A DNA stretch of 7,287 nucleotides from Desulfobacteraceae bacterium. Its GTDB lineage: Bacteria > Desulfobacterota > Desulfobacteria > Desulfobacterales > BuS5. The stretch is taken from positions 1 through 7,287 of the forward strand of contig DAOWMW010000064.1 of assembly GCA_030642865.1 (NCBI GenBank), in the 5' to 3' direction. Positions within the stretch are counted from its first letter, which is position 1. Each line of letters starts with the position of its first letter. Positions 6,093-7,287 of this stretch are shown here, in pieces. Below the pieces are notes generated by a model. That model was not told the origin of the DNA. It saw only the letters and a list, made by a program, of their open reading frames with translations, and ran no database searches. The position numbers and the translations under genes were made by a program.

Positions 6093-6278
6093 TAACATGC
6101 TTTTCATCGAAGCTTACATGTGATAGCTCTTGGTAATGATACGGAAAATGAGAATAGATAAGGATTGTGCCATATGACCTGCAGGAGGACCGGCGCAGGA
6201 GAAAGTTTTATTCAATATAGTCAGTTTCGTTATATACTCCAATATTATTAATCAGTTTTTCCATAACAGGAGACCTTT

Positions 6279-6800
6279 ATGAAAGGAATATTTATCGATA
6301 TTGAGCGATGCATCGGGTGTAAGAGCTGTGAAATATACTGCGCAGTTTCTCACTCTGTATCAAAACAAATTTTTTCGGCAATTTTTGAAGATCCATTGCC
6401 GGCAGAAAGGGTAAAGGTGGAAACGTATAAAGGAGCTTCCATCCCCATTTCCTGCAGGCATTGCGAAGAAGCTCCGTGCGTTGATGCGTGCCCCAGTGGA
6501 GCTTTAAGTAAAGAAACAGAAACTGGGATTGTTGCCATGGATGAGGGGAAATGTATTGGTTGCTGGATGTGTGCCATGGTCTGTCCCTTTGGAGCAATTA
6601 TTCCAAAAATGAACTCCAGGGTTATTCTAAAATGTGACAGGTGTCCTGATCTGGATGAACCTGCATGTGTAAATGCATGTCCTGTAAATGCTCTTTTTTT
6701 TGGGGAGCTGGGTGAAGTAATGAAAAAAACAAGAAAAAAAGCGGCTCAGATAACAATATCAGCCATCAAAAAAGAGATAAGCATTGGAGGACTAACATGA
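6279..6800 (+). CDS. cooF: CO dehydrogenase-associated four-cluster ferredoxin CooF
   Basis: The 173-residue protein has sixteen cysteines in four groups: C11, C14, C17, C21; C59, C62, C67, C71; C92, C95, C98, C102; C119, C122, C130, C134. This is the pattern of the HycB/CooF class of electron-transfer subunits with four [4Fe-4S] clusters. There is no signal peptide, so it is cytoplasmic or bound to the inner face of the membrane through partners. The gene is followed at once by cooS with a 4-bp ATGA overlap (6797-6800), which identifies it as CooF, the electron acceptor of carbon monoxide dehydrogenase. It would hand electrons to a hydrogenase, an oxidoreductase or other carriers not present in the window. 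The start at 6279 follows AGGAG at 6-nt spacing. Length is usual for the family. Confidence 0.9.
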   Translation: MKGIFIDIERCIGCKSCEIYCAVSHSVSKQIFSAIFEDPLPAERVKVETYKGASIPISCRHCEEAPCVDACPSGALSKETETGIVAMDEGKCIGCWMCAMVCPFGAIIPKMNSRVILKCDRCPDLDEPACVNACPVNALFFGELGEVMKKTRKKAAQITISAIKKEISIGGLT

Positions 6801-7287
6801 AATCAATAGAAAAATCGGTAAATATACTTATTGAAAAAGCAGAAAATGAAGGAATAGAGCTTGCGTGGGATAGACTGGAAAAGCAGGAACCCCAGTGCGG
6901 ATTCGGACTTTTGGGAATATGCTGTAGAATTTGTAATATGGGGCCATGTAGAATAAATCCATTTGGAGGTGAACCTGAAAAAGGTGTTTGCGGTGCCACT
7001 GCTGATGTTATTGTGGCAAGGAATCTGGGGAGGATGATTGCCGCAGGAGCCGCTGCTCATTCAGATCATGGAAGAGATATTGTCCATACCCTCCTCCTTG
7101 CCTCCCAGGGACAAGCTCAGGGGTATGAGATTAAAGATGAAGCCAAGTTAAAAACAGTTGCAGCCGAATTTAAAATAGAAACAAACAGAGATAAAAATGA
7201 TGTTGGAAAGGATCTTGCAAAAGCAGTGATGCAGGAATTCGGGATGGAAAAGGGGGGGCTTCAGTTCATTGAGCGAGCCCCGGCAAA
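6797..7287 (+). CDS. cooS: Anaerobic carbon monoxide dehydrogenase catalytic subunit CooS (5' part, cut by window end)
   Basis: The first 163 codons of a gene that normally encodes about 630 residues; the reading frame is open to the window edge. The enzyme is the Ni-Fe-S carbon monoxide dehydrogenase that interconverts CO and CO2. The N-terminal cysteines are all in place: C34 and C42 for the D-cluster that bridges the dimer, and C43, C46, C51 and C65 for the B-cluster (CGFGLLGICCRICNMGPCR, then GVCG). The Ni-containing C-cluster ligands would lie beyond the window. GGAGG at 6786-6790 precedes the ATG by 6 nt, and the start overlaps the cooF stop, implying coupled translation. With CooF as partner this is a monofunctional type enzyme rather than the acetyl-CoA-synthase-bound one, an inference from context. 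Confidence 0.95.
   Translation, partial: MKSIEKSVNILIEKAENEGIELAWDRLEKQEPQCGFGLLGICCRICNMGPCRINPFGGEPEKGVCGATADVIVARNLGRMIAAGAAAHSDHGRDIVHTLLLASQGQAQGYEIKDEAKLKTVAAEFKIETNRDKNDVGKDLAKAVMQEFGMEKGGLQFIERAPA

Larger units (their letters stand above)
5981..6278. other. Divergent spacer between the flavodoxin-ferredoxin gene and cooF
   Basis: Nearly 300 AT-rich bases without a supported gene. The half nearest the flavodoxin gene holds an extended -10 promoter and a direct repeat. The half nearest cooF contains two CAGGAG motifs (6182-6187 and 6196-6201) in a short GC-rich patch; only tiny frames of 13 and 25 codons lie around them. A weak -10-like TATACT is at 6233-6238 without a matching -35 box. 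No CooA-type site (TGTC-N8-GACA pattern), CRP/FNR-type palindrome or sigma-54 promoter was recognised, so cooF regulation is unresolved. The cooF ribosome binding site AGGAG is at 6268-6272. Confidence 0.6.

Noticed and set aside
6138..6252. Tiny frames of 13 and 25 codons overlapping at ATGA upstream of cooF
   Set aside because: The first begins MIRKMRIDKDC, faintly like a ferredoxin start, but it stops at once and no cysteine pattern follows in one frame; too short to support a gene or a clear pseudogene.

Overview
The window looks like chromosomal DNA of a low-GC, strictly anaerobic, sulfate-reducer-like bacterium, probably of the Desulfobacteraceae/Desulfobacula type. This is an inference from gene content: siroheme sulfite-reductase chemistry, rubredoxin, a flavodoxin/ferredoxin fusion, carbon monoxide dehydrogenase, cobamide salvage and a sigma-54 activator with a cysteine-rich PAS domain. 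No rRNA, tRNA, CRISPR array or insertion sequence is visible.

Layout. Bases 1-345 are intergenic and hold a degenerate inverted-repeat element, a 24-bp repeat shared with another intergenic region, a perfect 12-bp palindrome and a good -24/-12 (sigma-54) promoter. This promoter faces a 463-residue three-domain redox protein (346-1737, +): small siroheme sulfite/nitrite reductase, FMN flavin-reductase domain and rubredoxin. Converging on it is a sigma-54-dependent activator (1811-3175, -), the obvious candidate regulator. Next on the minus strand is a cobamide pair whose genes overlap by 4 bp: cobS (4205-4930) followed by cbiR (3360-4208). Their own promoter region carries several palindromes but no recognisable cobalamin riboswitch. 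A flavodoxin plus 2[4Fe-4S] ferredoxin fusion (5129-5980, -) lies upstream of cobS. Across a 298-bp divergent spacer begins a cooF-cooS operon (6279 onward, +), whose CO dehydrogenase gene is cut by the window end.

How the parts fit. All loci concern low-potential electron transfer or corrinoid/siroheme cofactors. CooS/CooF would pass electrons from CO oxidation to ferredoxin-type carriers. The flavodoxin-ferredoxin fusion is a plausible carrier of the same class. CbiR and CobS together would remove and rebuild the lower ligand of cobamides, whose products serve corrinoid enzymes such as those of the Wood-Ljungdahl pathway. The three-domain reductase could be a self-contained enzyme carrying its own FMN and rubredoxin relay, switched on through sigma-54. 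The functional links between loci are inference; the domain calls and the promoter are read from the sequence.
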